64,000 nt of DNA from Mycolicibacterium neoaurum ATCC 25795 (GCF_000691525.1 NZ_JMDW01000001.1:62001-126000); one strand, 5' to 3'; numbered from the stretch's first letter, positions 17,531-27,511 are shown. Program-made: numbers and translations. Notes: generated from the letters alone by a model not told the origin.

Positions 17531-17734
17531 ATGACCGACCTGGGAGCGTTCGTCTACATCACGTTCTTCGGCGTCGCGGCGTTGTGGCTGTACCTGTCCG
17601 GGCGTGGACCCGTGCGCGGATCCGACGCCGCCGAGGATCAGTTCCAGCGTCCCGAGGACTCGAATTCGGCCAGCTTCGCCGCCGATGTAGAGGAGTCCAA
17701 CCCCTGGCTGCTGAGCCATTCCGCATCGAAGTAG
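17531..17734 (+). CDS. Possible small membrane protein overlapping cds1 antisense
   Basis: 67 residues. [22 protein letters not shown] forms one plausible membrane helix, followed by a polar tail. GAGG precedes ATG 17531 at suitable distance. The last third overlaps the 3' end of the cds1 gene on the other strand (17638-17734), where sequence is constrained by that gene. The N-terminal half lies in otherwise gene-free sequence and looks protein-like. No homologue is recognised. Confidence 0.4.
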   Translation: MTDLGAFVYITFFGVAALWLYLSGRGPVRGSDAAEDQFQRPEDSNSASFAADVEESNPWLLSHSASK

Positions 17735-18714
17735 GTATCGCGGTACCGGTCGCCGCTGTCGGCGAGCAGTGTCACCACCGAACCGCTCCGCCCGGCCGCC
17801 ATCATGTCCGCCAGCAGCGCGAACGCGCCCCACACGTTGGTGCCTGTCGACGGCCCCACCCGGCGACCCAACACCTTGCTGACATGGTGGGCCGCGGCCA
17901 CCGATGCGCAGTCGGGCACGGTCATCATCCGGTCCACCACACCGGGCATGAACGACGGCTCCACCCGTGGGCGGCCGATACCCTCTATCCGCGATGACAC
18001 CCCGGTCTCGATATCGAGGCGGCCCTGCTCGTAGGCCGGGAAGAAGGCCGAGTTCTCCGGATCCACGACACAAAGCGCAGTGCGGTGACGCCGATACCGC
18101 AGATAGCGCCCGATGGTGGCGCTGGTGCCCCCGGTGCCGGCGCCGACGACGATCCAGTCCGGTATGGGATGGGCCTCCCGGGCCATCTGCTCGAAGATCG
18201 ATTCGGCGATGTTGTTGTTCCCCCGCCAGTCGGTGGCCCGCTCGGCATTGGTGAACTGGTCGAGATAGTGACCGCCGGTCTCGCGGGCCAACCGTTCGGC
18301 CTCCTCGTAGACCTGCGCTGAGCGGTCCACGAAATGGCAACGGCCGCCCTGAGATTCGATCAGCGATACTTTGGCGGCACTCGTCGAGCTCGGCATCACG
18401 GCAATGAAGGGCAGTCCGAGCATCGCCGCGAAGTACGCCTCGGAGACCGCGGTGGAACCCGATGACGCCTCGATCACCGTGGTGCCGGGACCGATCCAGC
18501 CATTGCACAGGGCGTACAGGAACAGCGAACGCGCAAGCCGGTGTTTGAGACTGCCGGTGATATGGGTCGTCTCGTCCTTGAGATACAACGCCACATCGAA
18601 GCGGTCCGCCCACGCCGATGGCAGTGGGTAGCGCAACAGGTGGGTGTCCGCACTGCGATGGGCATCGGCCTCGATCAGCCGGACCGCATTGTCGACCCAG
18701 TCGCGGGCGCTCAC
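17638..18714 (-). CDS. cds1: PLP-dependent cysteine desulfhydrase/cysteine synthase-like protein Cds1
   Basis: 358 residues, fold type II PLP enzyme. Lys57 in ITGSLKHR is the Schiff-base lysine; [10 protein letters not shown] (84-93) binds the substrate carboxylate and [12 protein letters not shown] binds the PLP phosphate. By recall it matches Rv3684 (Cds1), which degrades cysteine to H2S, pyruvate and ammonia and supports redox balance. The start is GTG 18714 (VSARDWVDN), overlapping the metallophosphatase stop by 4 nt. An alternative reading as a cysteine synthase is possible from sequence alone. Confidence 0.87.
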   Translation of the reverse strand: MSARDWVDNAVRLIEADAHRSADTHLLRYPLPSAWADRFDVALYLKDETTHITGSLKHRLARSLFLYALCNGWIGPGTTVIEASSGSTAVSEAYFAAMLGLPFIAVMPSSTSAAKVSLIESQGGRCHFVDRSAQVYEEAERLARETGGHYLDQFTNAERATDWRGNNNIAESIFEQMAREAHPIPDWIVVGAGTGGTSATIGRYLRYRRHRTALCVVDPENSAFFPAYEQGRLDIETGVSSRIEGIGRPRVEPSFMPGVVDRMMTVPDCASVAAAHHVSKVLGRRVGPSTGTNVWGAFALLADMMAAGRSGSVVTLLADSGDRYRDTYFDAEWLSSQGLDSSTSAAKLAEFESSGRWN

Positions 18715-19658
18715 CGTACCGATGCGGTCGGATGTGCCTGTCCGGCGTGGGTTCCGATGGCCGGTCCGGTGGCAGGCGCGGCGACCAGGGTGAGCAGGGT
18801 GGCCTCCGGGCGGCAGCAGAACCGCACCGGCGCGTACGGCGATGTGCCGAGCCCGGCCGAGACGTGCAGCTTCATGTCCGCGCCCCACTGCGACGCACCC
18901 TTGGCGCGTGAACGGTCCAGATCGCAGTTGGTGGCCACGGCCCCGTAGAACGGCAGGCACAGCTGCCCGCCATGGGTGTGCCCGGCGAGCACCAGCTGAT
19001 ATCCGTCGGCAGCGAAACGGTCCAGCACCCACGGCTCGGGCGAGTGCGTGACACCGAGCGAGAGATTGGCCTTCGCGCTGGGCGGCCCCGCGATGGTGTC
19101 GTAGCGATCCCGCTTCAGATGGGGGTCGTCGACGCCCGCGGCGGCGATCTGCAGGCCGGCGACCTCGAACTCGCGGCGGACATGGGTCATGTCCAGCCAG
19201 CCGCGCTCGGTGAACGCCGCGCGCAGATCCTGCCACGGCAACGGGTCTCCGTGGATGCGTCGCTTCTTGTTGAACAGGTAGTTGGTCGGATTCTTTGGCT
19301 TGGGCGCGAAGTAGTCGTTGCTGCCGAAGACGAAGACACCCGGAACCGACAGCAGATCACCGAGGGCCTGTACCACGGCCGGGACAGCCTTCTGATGGGA
19401 CAGGTTGTCACCGGTGTTGACCACCAGATCCGGCTGCAAGGACACCAGCTCACGCAGCCACTCCTGCTTGCGTCGCTGACGCGGCAGCATGTGCAGATCC
19501 GACAGGTGCAGTACCCGTAGCGGGGTCGACCCCGGGGTGAGCACCGGCATGGTCAGCTCCCGAAGCGCGAACGCGTTGCGCTCGATCAACGACGCGTAAC
19601 CGATGCCGGCGACCAGGCTGCCTGCGGCGATAGCGGCGGTGTTCTTCAGGTGCGACAT
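18711..19658 (-). CDS. Calcineurin-like metallophosphatase, membrane-anchored (Rv3683-like)
   Basis: 315 residues. An N-terminal hydrophobic segment ([18 protein letters not shown]) suggests membrane anchoring. The dinuclear metal motifs of the YkuE-like family follow: SDLHM (53-57), GDN (83-85), GSNDYF (about 112) and GHTHGGQ (about 231). It lies 21 bp downstream of ponA2 and overlaps cds1. Substrate unknown; family members act on lipid-linked pyrophosphates or nucleotides. Confidence 0.88.
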   Translation of the reverse strand: MSHLKNTAAIAAGSLVAGIGYASLIERNAFALRELTMPVLTPGSTPLRVLHLSDLHMLPRQRRKQEWLRELVSLQPDLVVNTGDNLSHQKAVPAVVQALGDLLSVPGVFVFGSNDYFAPKPKNPTNYLFNKKRRIHGDPLPWQDLRAAFTERGWLDMTHVRREFEVAGLQIAAAGVDDPHLKRDRYDTIAGPPSAKANLSLGVTHSPEPWVLDRFAADGYQLVLAGHTHGGQLCLPFYGAVATNCDLDRSRAKGASQWGADMKLHVSAGLGTSPYAPVRFCCRPEATLLTLVAAPATGPAIGTHAGQAHPTASVR

Positions 19659-19679
19659 GGCAGCAGTTTACTCACCAGA

Positions 19680-22124
19680 TCACGGTGGCGGCGGTGGTGC
19701 AGGTGGCGGGGGTGGTCCGAGCACCGGCACGGTGATCGGCGGAAGACCCGGAATCTGAACCACCGTGGAGCCCACCATCGGCGGCAGGCCCGGGATGCCC
19801 GCCGGCGGCGGCGGAGGCGCCGGCGGGATGCCATTGCTGGTGAGGATGGTGATGATCGAGCCCGGAATGGTCTGTCCGGTCGGCGACGTGCCCACCACGG
19901 CACCGCGCGGAGAGCCGGAATTCACCTCGGTCGGCTGATCGGCCACCTGGAATCCGGCGGCGCGCAACCGGTCCCGCGCCATGCTCAGATCCATTCCGGC
20001 AACGCTGGGGACCCGTGATCCCGGACCGCCGTCGACATAACGCGGATCCGTCGGCGGCAGCACCACGGTGTCCGGTGTCAGCGGTTTCATCGCGGTGAAC
20101 CAGGTGCGGGCGGGCTCGTTACCGCCGAAGAGGTTTCCGGAGCCACACTGCCGCAACGGGAACGAGCACAACTCGCTGGGCTGTGTCGAATCGTCGTAGA
20201 TGTAGTTGGCGGCGGCGTATTCGCTGGTGAATCCCAGGAAGGCCGACGAGCGGTTGGACTCGGTGGTACCGGTCTTGCCCGACATCGGCAGGCTCCACCC
20301 CGCCGAACCGGCGGCCCCCGCCGCGGTGCCGGAACCCCTGTCGTCCTCGCTCATCGCGTTGGCCAGGGTGTTGGCCAACCCCTCGGGGACGACCTGCTCA
20401 CAGGTCTCGGTGGTCACCGCGACCTCGTTGCCGTGCCGATCGAAGACCTGGGCGATCGGGTTCGGCGGGCACCACACCCCGCCCGAGGCGAGCGTCGCGG
20501 CGACATTGGACAGCTCAAGGCCGTTGACCTCGATCGGACCGAGGGTGAACGACCCGATGTTCTGCCGCTTCACGAAATCGGCGAGGCTCTCGTTGCTCTC
20601 CGGATCGTAGTCACGCGCGGTCCCCGGTAGCGCGTACGACCGAAGGCCCAACCGGACCGACATGTCGACGGCCCGCTGCACCCCGATCTGGGAGATCAGC
20701 TTGGCGAAGGCGGTGTTCGGCGAGGTGGCCAGCGCGTCGGTGACGCTCATCGAGTCGCGGTAGCCGCCGGCGTTACGGACGCACCAGGTGGCCGGCGGGC
20801 AACCCGGCGAGCTGCTGCTGCCCAGGCCCTTGGCCTGGAATGCCGCGGGCACGGGCAACTGGCTGTTGATGCCCATGCCCATCTCCATCGCTGCGGCGAC
20901 GGTGAAGATCTTGAACACCGACCCGGCGCCGTTACCGGCCAGCGAGAAGGGTTGCGGCTGCATGGTTTCGCCGGCCTCGGTGTTGAGTCCGTAGGTGCGG
21001 TTGCTGGCCATCGCGAGCACCGGGTGTGCTTCCTTGCCCGGCCGGATCACACTCATGACGCTGGCCACCCCGGCGGTGTCGGCGGGAGCGAACTGGTTGA
21101 CCGCGCTCTTGACCGTGGCCTGCACGTTGGGGTCCAGGGTGGTCTTGATCAGATATCCGCCCTTGGCGACCTGATCCTTGCTCAACCCGGCGCGCGCCAG
21201 GTAGTCCAGCGCGTAGTCACAGAAGAACGCGCGGTCCCCGGCGGCGATGCAGCCACGGGGCAGTTCCTTGGGTTGCGGGAGCACTCCGAGCGGCTGCTCG
21301 CGGGCGGCGCGCAGCGCCTCGGCCTCCTGCGGGACATTCTCGATCATGGTGTCCAGCACGACATTGCGGCGAGCCAGCGCACCCTCGGGGTTGGTGTACG
21401 GGTTGAGCACGCTGGTGGACTGCACCATGCCCGCCAGCAGGGCGGCCTGCTGCCAGTTCAGCTCGCTGGCGTTGATCCCGAAGTAGGTCTGGGCGGCGTC
21501 CTGCACGCCGAAGGCGCCGTTGCCGAAGGAGACCAGGTTCAGATACCGAGTGAGGATCTCCGGCTTGGTCAGCGTCTTGTCCAGGGTCAGCGCCATCCGG
21601 ATCTCGCGCAGCTTGCGGGCCGGCGTGGTCTCGATGGCGGCGCGCTTCTCGGCGTCGGTCTGCGCGACCACCAGCAGCTGGTAGTTCTTCACGTACTGCT
21701 GCTCGATGGTCGAACCGCCGCGGGTGTCGAGGTTGCCGGACAGGTAACCCGACAGGCCGGTCAGGGTGCCCTGCCAGTCCACGCCGTTGTGTTCGGCGAA
21801 CCGCTTGTCCTCGATGGACACGATGGCCAGCTTCATGGTGTTGGCGATCTGCTCGCTGGGCACCTCGAACCGGCGCTGGGTGTAGAGCCAGGCGATCGGG
21901 TTGCCCTGCGAGTCGGTCATCGTCGACACCGCGGGGATGTCACCCTCGACCAGTTGGGCCGAGCCGTTGGCAACCACATCGGAGGCGCGGTTGGACATCA
22001 GACCGATGCCGCCGACGACAGGAAACATCAGCCCGGCGGCGATCACGGCGGCCAGCAGGCAGCACCACATCAGCTTGATGACCGTCACCGGTACCGGCGG
22101 TCGACGCTGGGGCTGGTCGGACAT
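19680..22124 (-). CDS. ponA2: Class A bifunctional penicillin-binding protein PonA2
   Basis: 814 residues. A short cytosolic N-terminus and membrane helix (13-40) are followed by a GT51 glycosyltransferase domain (catalytic Glu105 in EDKRF, GGSTIEQQ 136-143). The transpeptidase domain has Ser402-V-F-K405, SPN 469-471 and KTGT from 618. One PASTA domain follows at about 705-770 and a Pro-rich tail ends the protein. It polymerises and cross-links peptidoglycan outside the membrane. Orthologous to Rv3682 by order and architecture. It is divergent from whiB4 across 219 bp, which must hold both promoters; no clear motif is resolved there. Confidence 0.95.
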   Translation of the reverse strand: MSDQPQRRPPVPVTVIKLMWCCLLAAVIAAGLMFPVVGGIGLMSNRASDVVANGSAQLVEGDIPAVSTMTDSQGNPIAWLYTQRRFEVPSEQIANTMKLAIVSIEDKRFAEHNGVDWQGTLTGLSGYLSGNLDTRGGSTIEQQYVKNYQLLVVAQTDAEKRAAIETTPARKLREIRMALTLDKTLTKPEILTRYLNLVSFGNGAFGVQDAAQTYFGINASELNWQQAALLAGMVQSTSVLNPYTNPEGALARRNVVLDTMIENVPQEAEALRAAREQPLGVLPQPKELPRGCIAAGDRAFFCDYALDYLARAGLSKDQVAKGGYLIKTTLDPNVQATVKSAVNQFAPADTAGVASVMSVIRPGKEAHPVLAMASNRTYGLNTEAGETMQPQPFSLAGNGAGSVFKIFTVAAAMEMGMGINSQLPVPAAFQAKGLGSSSSPGCPPATWCVRNAGGYRDSMSVTDALATSPNTAFAKLISQIGVQRAVDMSVRLGLRSYALPGTARDYDPESNESLADFVKRQNIGSFTLGPIEVNGLELSNVAATLASGGVWCPPNPIAQVFDRHGNEVAVTTETCEQVVPEGLANTLANAMSEDDRGSGTAAGAAGSAGWSLPMSGKTGTTESNRSSAFLGFTSEYAAANYIYDDSTQPSELCSFPLRQCGSGNLFGGNEPARTWFTAMKPLTPDTVVLPPTDPRYVDGGPGSRVPSVAGMDLSMARDRLRAAGFQVADQPTEVNSGSPRGAVVGTSPTGQTIPGSIITILTSNGIPPAPPPPPAGIPGLPPMVGSTVVQIPGLPPITVPVLGPPPPPAPPPPP

Positions 22125-22343
22125 GGGTTACAGCGTAGCCAGCGGGTCCAATCGAGGCCCTCGGGCTGCCATTTCCGGCGTTCTGAGCGGCGGACTGCAC
22201 GGTCGTCCCAAAAAAGTGTGATCTGACTGTTGCGTAAAAGCCCCTCTACCACCTAGCTTGAACACACAATGCGATTCAGGTAACACTCCTGACGCAATGT
22301 GGCGCAGATTACACACGCTTAACAGGGGTCGGAGTAAAGGGGA

Positions 22344-22703
22344 ATGCAGGTGTCGGTTACATCGTCTGCCACGTATAGGAGTGCAGGAACGCACACCCCG
22401 ACGGCCACTCCGGGAGCCGAGGGCGAAGCCCGCATCGCGTGGGTCTCGCAGGCCCGCTGCCGACAGGCCGATCCCGATGAACTGTTCGTCCGCGGCGCCG
22501 CTCAGCGAAAGGCAGCGGTCATCTGCCGGCACTGCCCGGTCATCGCGGAATGCGGCGCCGATGCGCTGGACAACCGCGTCGAATTCGGTGTCTGGGGCGG
22601 CATGACCGAGCGTCAGCGCCGCGCACTGCTCAAGCAGCACCCCGAGGTCGTCTCGTGGGCTGATTTCTTCGCCGCTCAGCGTAAGCACCGCAGCGCAGTC
22701 TGA
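22344..22703 (+). CDS. whiB4: WhiB4 iron-sulfur redox regulator
   Basis: 119 residues. Four cluster-ligating cysteines are visible (C39, C61, C64, C70; C-X21-C-X2-C-X5-C), then the GVWGG turn (82-86) and a basic C-terminus (ERQRRALLKQHPEVV) for DNA binding. By recall the core is nearly identical to M. tuberculosis WhiB4 (Rv3681c), a 4Fe-4S protein that loses its cluster on oxidation, then binds DNA and represses antioxidant and beta-lactamase genes. AAAGGGGA precedes ATG 22344. Confidence 0.96.
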   Translation: MQVSVTSSATYRSAGTHTPTATPGAEGEARIAWVSQARCRQADPDELFVRGAAQRKAAVICRHCPVIAECGADALDNRVEFGVWGGMTERQRRALLKQHPEVVSWADFFAAQRKHRSAV

Positions 22704-22742
22704 GCGGTTCGACCGCTGTTCGTCTGAGCGGTTCGACCGCTG
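22698..22742. terminator. Tandemly duplicated hairpin between whiB4 and the Get3-like gene
   Basis: A 21-bp unit starting GTCTGAGCGGTTCG and ending ACCGCTG occurs twice (22698-22718 and 22722-22742) with 3 bp between. Each copy contains the stem AGCGGT-TCG-ACCGCT. The whiB4 stop codon lies inside the first copy. Together they probably terminate both convergent genes. Confidence 0.65.
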
Positions 22743-22758
22743 CGCGCCGTCGGGGCGA

Positions 22759-23880
22759 TCAGCTGCCCGTCAGCTGATCACCGATGGCGCGCAGTGCTTC
22801 CAGGTCGGACACATCGAACGGTAGCGAGGGCACGCCGACGATCGCGACGTGCGGGTTGGCCCCGGTGAACCGCGACAGCAGTCGCACTTCCCGTTTGGCC
22901 GTCGCTGCCCGTGCCGCGTGAATCCGCAGCACCGCCGAACTCACGTTGCCCTCGCCCTTGGTCGCGTCGATCGCCTCGGCGGCCTCGGTCGCCTTGTCGC
23001 CCGCCAGATTGCACAGCGTCGGATGAGTGCGGTTGAGGATCAAACCCGCCAGCGGCATGTTCTCGCTGGAAAGTCGGTCGACGAAGAACGACGCCTCGCG
23101 CAGGGCATCCGGCTCGGCGGCGGATACGACGACGAACTGGGTGCCACGTCGCTTCAACAACTCGTAGGTGCGGTCGGCCTTCTCCCGGAAACCGCCGAAC
23201 GTCGCATCCAGTGACTGCACGAATCCTGCAGCGTCGGAGAGCATCTGGGAGCCCAGCACGGTCGACATGCCCTTCATGGCCAGGCCCACCGCGCCGGTGA
23301 CGATGCGCCCGATGCCGCGGCCCGGCGCCAGCAGCATCCGCCAGAGTCGGCTGTCCATGAAGCTGCCCAGCCGTTTCGGCGCGTCCAGGAAATCCAGCGC
23401 GTTGCGTGACGGCGGTGTGTCCACCACCACCAGGTCCCATTTGTCCTCGGCCAGCAGTTGGCCGAGTTTCTCCATGGCCATGTACTCCTGTGTGCCGGCC
23501 AGAGACGTTGCGACCGTTTGGTAGAACTGGTTCTCCAGGATCGAGTCGGCGACCCCGGGACCCGAGTACTGCACCACCATCTCGTCGAAGGTGCGCCGCA
23601 TGTCGAGCATCATCGCGTGCAATTCGCCGGTCACCTCGGGGGCCAGCGGAACACGCTGCGGGTTGTTTCCGAGACTCTCGATGCCCAGTGCCTGGGCGAG
23701 TCGCTTGGCCGGGTCGATGGTCAGCACGACGACGGTGCGTCCCAGTTCTGCTGCGCGCAGCGCCATCGCGGCGGCCGTGGTCGTCTTGCCGACACCACCG
23801 GCACCGCAGCACACGATGACCCGGTTGCTGGTATCGGCGAGGACGGCGCCCAGATCGAGGGCGGCAGGAGAAGTGCTCAT
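22759..23880 (-). CDS. Get3/ArsA-like ATPase, second subunit (Rv3680/BagB-like)
   Basis: 373 residues. The deviant Walker [10 protein letters not shown] (26-34) and [17 protein letters not shown] switch mark the SIMIBI anion-transporter ATPase family. From memory, Rv3679 and Rv3680 form a Get3-like heteromeric complex (BagA/BagB) in M. tuberculosis required for normal glycerol handling. It follows bagA by 33 bp on the same strand. No ArsB or ArsC gene lies near, so arsenite export is not indicated. Confidence 0.85.
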   Translation of the reverse strand: MSTSPAALDLGAVLADTSNRVIVCCGAGGVGKTTTAAAMALRAAELGRTVVVLTIDPAKRLAQALGIESLGNNPQRVPLAPEVTGELHAMMLDMRRTFDEMVVQYSGPGVADSILENQFYQTVATSLAGTQEYMAMEKLGQLLAEDKWDLVVVDTPPSRNALDFLDAPKRLGSFMDSRLWRMLLAPGRGIGRIVTGAVGLAMKGMSTVLGSQMLSDAAGFVQSLDATFGGFREKADRTYELLKRRGTQFVVVSAAEPDALREASFFVDRLSSENMPLAGLILNRTHPTLCNLAGDKATEAAEAIDATKGEGNVSSAVLRIHAARAATAKREVRLLSRFTGANPHVAIVGVPSLPFDVSDLEALRAIGDQLTGS

Positions 23881-23913
23881 ATCAGCTGTTCCTTCGGCTC
23901 TTCGCGCGAGCGC

Positions 23914-24951
23914 TCATCGCACACCTTGGGCGGCGAGTGCTTCGGCCAGTTCGTACAGGCTGCCCAGATCGACACCGTCGGCGATCGCCGGCAGCTGCAG
24001 TCGGGCGACGTCGAGCTCTTCGAGCAGCTCGGCACTCTCGGCGCGGGCCCTGATCCGGGTGGCGTGCTGGATCGACTCGGTCAGCAGGCCCGCGAAATCG
24101 TCATCGGCCAAGGTGATTCCGGCGGAGCTCAAATCTGCACGGATGGTCTCGGCGTCGAGATCTCCCTGGGCCGCCCGACTGAGATCATCGTGGGCCAGAT
24201 ACGACGGGATGTTGCGGTTGACGATGACGCTGCCGATCGGCAGTTCGAGGTCACGCAGTTCGGCGATCGCCTCGATGGTCTCCTGGACCGGCAGCGCCTC
24301 CAGCAGGGTCACCAGGTGGATCGCCGTCAGCTCGGAGTGCAGGATCTTGACCACGCCCTCGGCCTGGGAGTGCACCGGCCCGCCCTTGGCAAGTTCGGAG
24401 ACCGCCTTGGTGACATCCAAAAATCGGGAGATGCGCCCGGTCGGTGGCGCGTCAACGACGATCGCGTCGTAGGCGCTCTGGCCGGATTTGGCAGTCTTGG
24501 TCGGATTGTCGGAGCGGACCACGAGCTCCTTGATCTTTCCGGTCAGCAACACATCGCGCAGGCCCGGGGCGATCGTCGTGGCGAACTCGACTGCACCGAT
24601 GCGGCGCATCGCGCGCCCGGCGATGCCGAGGTTGTAGAACATGTCGAGGTACTCGAGGAAGGCGGCCTCGGTGTCGATGGCCAGGGCGTTGACCTGACCG
24701 CCGCCCTCGGCGGTCGCGATCTTGACCTCCTCATAGGGCAGCGGCGGCACGTCGAAGAGCTGGGCGATGCCCTGGCGTCCCTCGACCTCCACCAGCAACA
24801 CCTTGCGGCCTCCGGCGGCCAGCGTGAGCGCCAGCGCCGCGGCGATCGTCGACTTGCCCGTGCCCCCCTTGCCGGTGACGAAGTGCAGACGGGCCTTCGT
24901 CAGGCGGGACGGCCAGCCGACCGGCCTGCGGTCGTCGGATGCATGTTCCAC
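23914..24951 (-). CDS. Get3/ArsA-like ATPase, first subunit (Rv3679/BagA-like)
   Basis: 345 residues from GTG 24951. The Walker A GKGGTGKST (27-35) has the signature lysine of Get3/MinD-type ATPases, and YDAIVVDAPPTGRISRFLD is the switch region. It has weaker similarity to its partner in the C-terminal half, consistent with a pseudo-symmetric hetero-oligomer. The start is 48 bp from the divergent DUF4177 gene. Confidence 0.85.
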   Translation of the reverse strand: MEHASDDRRPVGWPSRLTKARLHFVTGKGGTGKSTIAAALALTLAAGGRKVLLVEVEGRQGIAQLFDVPPLPYEEVKIATAEGGGQVNALAIDTEAAFLEYLDMFYNLGIAGRAMRRIGAVEFATTIAPGLRDVLLTGKIKELVVRSDNPTKTAKSGQSAYDAIVVDAPPTGRISRFLDVTKAVSELAKGGPVHSQAEGVVKILHSELTAIHLVTLLEALPVQETIEAIAELRDLELPIGSVIVNRNIPSYLAHDDLSRAAQGDLDAETIRADLSSAGITLADDDFAGLLTESIQHATRIRARAESAELLEELDVARLQLPAIADGVDLGSLYELAEALAAQGVR

Positions 24952-24999
24952 GCCTGCATGCTATCCATCGCGGGAGCCTCGGCGGATAAGCTCTGCGTC

Positions 25000-25161
25000 A
25001 TGACTGAAGTGAGCCGTTGGGAGTACGCCACTGTGCCGTTGCTGACGCACGCCACCAAACAGATTCTCGACCAGTGGGGCTCGGACGGCTGGGAGTTGGT
25101 GTCGGTGCTTCCCGGTCCCACCGGTGAGCAGCACGTCGCGTACCTCAAGCGGCCGAAGTGA
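25000..25161 (+). CDS. DUF4177-type small protein
   Basis: 53 residues from ATG 25000: MTEVSRWEYATVPLLTHATK, then QILDQWGSDGWELVSVLP, as in DUF4177 proteins (a beta-alpha-beta-beta unit with the GWELVSV motif). It overlaps the next gene by 4 nt (GTGA), so it is co-translated with the RidA-like protein. Corresponds in position to Rv3678A. Function unknown. Confidence 0.8.
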   Translation: MTEVSRWEYATVPLLTHATKQILDQWGSDGWELVSVLPGPTGEQHVAYLKRPK

Positions 25162-25613
25162 GTCATTCGCAGCGGCTGGCCGAGCTGGGTATCGAGCTGC
25201 CCGAGGTCGTTGCGCCGCTGGCGGCCTACGTGCCCGCGGTGCGGACCGGCAACCTCGTCTACACCTCCGGACAGTTGCCGATCCGGGCCGGCGCACTGGA
25301 GGCCACCGGCAAGGTCGGCGCGGAGGTCAGTGCCGAGGACGCCAAGGAACTGGCCCGGCTCTGCGGATTGAACGCGCTGGCCGCGGTGCACGCCCTGGTG
25401 GGCATCGACGCGGCGGTGCGAGTGGTCAAGGTGGTCGGATTCGTGGCGTCGGCCAAGGATTTCGACGGACAGCCCGGCGTCATCAACGGCGCTTCCGAAC
25501 TGTTCGGCGAGGTGTTCGGTGACAGCGGCGCGCATGCACGCTCGGCCGTCGGCGTCTCCGAACTGCCGCGGAACTCACCGGTCGAGGTCGAGATCATCGT
25601 CGAGGTCGCGTAG
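25158..25613 (+). CDS. RidA (YjgF/YER057c/UK114) family protein
   Basis: 151 residues starting at GTG 25158. The chorismate-mutase-like trimer fold is indicated by LVYTSGQLPI, VVKVVGFVASAKDF and the C-terminal EVEIIVEV strand. The catalytic Arg of archetypal RidA (which binds the imine carboxylate) is not obvious; GAHARSAVGVSELP has Arg in the usual region. Archetypal RidA hydrolyses reactive enamines/imines made by PLP enzymes, and a PLP enzyme (cds1) lies 6 kb away. Activity is uncertain. Confidence 0.82.
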   Translation: MSHSQRLAELGIELPEVVAPLAAYVPAVRTGNLVYTSGQLPIRAGALEATGKVGAEVSAEDAKELARLCGLNALAAVHALVGIDAAVRVVKVVGFVASAKDFDGQPGVINGASELFGEVFGDSGAHARSAVGVSELPRNSPVEVEIIVEVA

Positions 25614-26396
25614 TTGCAGCATCCCGCGTACGGCGAGCTGAGGCCGGTCTGGCAGACCGACAGCGTGTCGGCCTCGGTACTGCTGTGCAACAACCCCGGG
25701 ATGATGACGCTGGAAGGCACCAACACCTGGGTGTTGCGCGGGCCGGGCAGCGACGAGCTGGTGATCGTCGACCCGGGACCCGATGACGACGAGCACATCG
25801 ACCGGATCGCTGCGCTGGGCACGATCTCGTTGGTGCTCATCAGTCACAAGCACGGTGACCACACCGATGGCATCGACAAGCTGGTCGATCGCACCGGCGC
25901 GGTGGTGCGCGCCATCGGCAGCGGTTTCCTGCGCGGACTCGGTGGGCCGCTGACCGACGGTGAGGTCATCGATGCCGCGGGGACGCGCATCACCGTGCTG
26001 GCGACACCGGGACACACCAGCGATTCACTGTCTTTCCTCGTCGAGGGTGCGGTGCTGACCGCCGACACCGTGCTGGGCCGCGGCACCACCGTCATCGACG
26101 ACGAGGACGGCAGCCTTGGCGCGTATCTGGATTCGCTGCACCGGCTACAGGGGTTGGGGCCGCTGCATGTGCTCCCCGGGCACGGACCCGATCTGGCGAA
26201 CGTGGCCGAGGTGTCGGCGCAGTACCTGGCCCATCGGCACGATCGACTCGATCAGGTCCGGGCGGCGCTGCGCGAGCTGGGGGAGGACGCCACGGCCAAG
26301 CAGATCGTGGCGCACGTCTACACCGATGTGGACGAGAAGCTGTGGCCCGCCGCGGAGAAGTCGACGCAGGCGCAGCTGGACTACCTCAGAAACTGA
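25614..26396 (+). CDS. Metallo-beta-lactamase-fold hydrolase (Rv3677c-like)
   Basis: 260 residues from TTG 25614, directly after the preceding stop codon. The zinc motif HKHGDH (78-83) fits HxHxDH, with further ligands in ATPGHTSDSL, LTADTVLG and LPGHGP. The C-terminal 55 residues form a winged-helix-like module (ATAKQIVAHVYTDV), as in the LACTB2 group of nucleases/thioesterases. It ends in a strong hairpin. Confidence 0.87.
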   Translation: MQHPAYGELRPVWQTDSVSASVLLCNNPGMMTLEGTNTWVLRGPGSDELVIVDPGPDDDEHIDRIAALGTISLVLISHKHGDHTDGIDKLVDRTGAVVRAIGSGFLRGLGGPLTDGEVIDAAGTRITVLATPGHTSDSLSFLVEGAVLTADTVLGRGTTVIDDEDGSLGAYLDSLHRLQGLGPLHVLPGHGPDLANVAEVSAQYLAHRHDRLDQVRAALRELGEDATAKQIVAHVYTDVDEKLWPAAEKSTQAQLDYLRN

Positions 26397-26443
26397 TTTC
26401 GGCGCGGAAACGCTCGCTGAGCGAACGAAACCGCGCCGAAATC
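26395..26443. terminator. Long hairpin between convergent genes
   Basis: GATTTCGGCGCGG (26395-26407) pairs perfectly with CCGCGCCGAAATC (26431-26443), and an inner dyad CGCTC/GAGCG extends it. It starts on the stop codon of the metallo-hydrolase and faces the end of crp. Confidence 0.85.
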
Positions 26444-26453
26444 GGGTGAAGAA

Positions 26454-27128
26454 CTACCGTGCGCGTCGAGCCAACCGCTCGGAGTCGCTGATCAGCACGC
26501 TCTTGCCCTCCAACCGGATCCACCCGCGGTGGGCGAAATCGGCGAGGGCCTTGTTCACGGTCTCGCGGGAGGCGCCGACCAGCTGGGCGATCTCCTCCTG
26601 GGTGAGGTCATGGGTGACGCGCAGTGCGCCACCTTCCTGGGTACCGAAGCGCTGGGCCAGCTGCAGCAGCTGCTTGGCCACGCGGCCGGGCACGTCGGTG
26701 AAGATCAGGTCGGCGAGGTTGTTGTTAGTGCGTCGCAGGCGACGGGCCAGCACGCGCAGCAGCTGCTCGGCGATCTCCGGGCGATCGGCGATCCAGGCGC
26801 GCAGCGCCTCACGGTCCATCGAGACCGCGCGCACCTCGGTGATCGTGGTGGCGCTGGAGGTCCGGGGTCCCGGGTCGAAGATCGACAGCTCACCGAACAT
26901 GTCCGACGGGCCCATGATCGTCAGCAGGTTCTCCCGACCATCGGGGGAACGTCGGCCGATCTTCACCTTGCCGGAGGTGATGATGTACAGCCGGTCACCG
27001 GGCTCGCCCTCGGCGAACACGGTATGTCCGCGCGGAAAGTCGACGGGCTGCAGCTGTTTGGTCAGCGCAGCGACCGCGGTGGGTTCTACCCCTTGGAAGA
27101 TTCCGGCCCTGGCCAGGATCTCGTCCAC
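26454..27128 (-). CDS. crp: Crp/Fnr family regulator, Rv3676-type cAMP receptor protein
   Basis: 224 residues starting at GTG 27128 (VDEILARAG), preceded by AAGAGGGG; this gives the family length, whereas the upstream ATG adds 13 residues. Residues 15-115 are the cAMP-binding barrel ([17 protein letters not shown]), then a long dimer helix and a winged HTH ([24 protein letters not shown]). By recall it is nearly identical to M. tuberculosis Crp, which regulates rpfA, whiB1 and central metabolism. The adenylate cyclase at 50.1-51.7 kb is one potential cAMP source. A matching palindrome is present in the Ms1 promoter at 36437-36452. Confidence 0.95.
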   Translation of the reverse strand: MDEILARAGIFQGVEPTAVAALTKQLQPVDFPRGHTVFAEGEPGDRLYIITSGKVKIGRRSPDGRENLLTIMGPSDMFGELSIFDPGPRTSSATTITEVRAVSMDREALRAWIADRPEIAEQLLRVLARRLRRTNNNLADLIFTDVPGRVAKQLLQLAQRFGTQEGGALRVTHDLTQEEIAQLVGASRETVNKALADFAHRGWIRLEGKSVLISDSERLARRAR

Positions 27129-27232
27129 GTTGCCCCTCTTAAGCTCATCCAGTGATATGACATGCACAGGCCAACCGACTAGCTGGTTAGCGAATTCAGT
27201 CTAGTGGTTGGCATGTCGGCGACGAGCCAACG

Positions 27233-27511
27233 CTACACACGATTGGCCTGGCGGGTCGCCGGAAACTGCGGATTGGCCCGCCCCGCGGGTGCTGGGCGAG
27301 TCGGCAATCCGGCGTATTCCAGCGGCACCGGCCGGATCGGTTGGGTGCGCTCCCGAACGTCACGACGGCGAACGGCCGCCGTCTCGCGCTCGAGGCCGGA
27401 TTCCAGCCGCTCGAGCCCGAAGGTCGCCAGCATGAGCAACCCCGGGATGAAGCACACCAGCAACCACGACACATCGAAGAGTAAACACGCTGAACATCTC
27501 GGTGGGATCAC
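27233..27511 (-). CDS. Small membrane protein (Rv3675-like)
   Basis: About 92 residues from GTG 27511. A single membrane helix ([22 protein letters not shown]) is followed by a basic, Arg-rich tail ending [15 protein letters not shown]. By position it corresponds to Rv3675. The start is uncertain; the residues before the helix ([10 protein letters not shown]) look atypical. It is divergent from nth. Function unknown. Confidence 0.6.
   Translation of the reverse strand: MIPPRCSACLLFDVSWLLVCFIPGLLMLATFGLERLESGLERETAAVRRRDVRERTQPIRPVPLEYAGLPTRPAPAGRANPQFPATRQANRV

Noticed and set aside
22759..24951. Two ArsA-like ATPases as an arsenite efflux pump
   Set aside because: No ArsB, ArsC or ArsR gene is near, and order matches the Get3-like Rv3679-Rv3680 pair.
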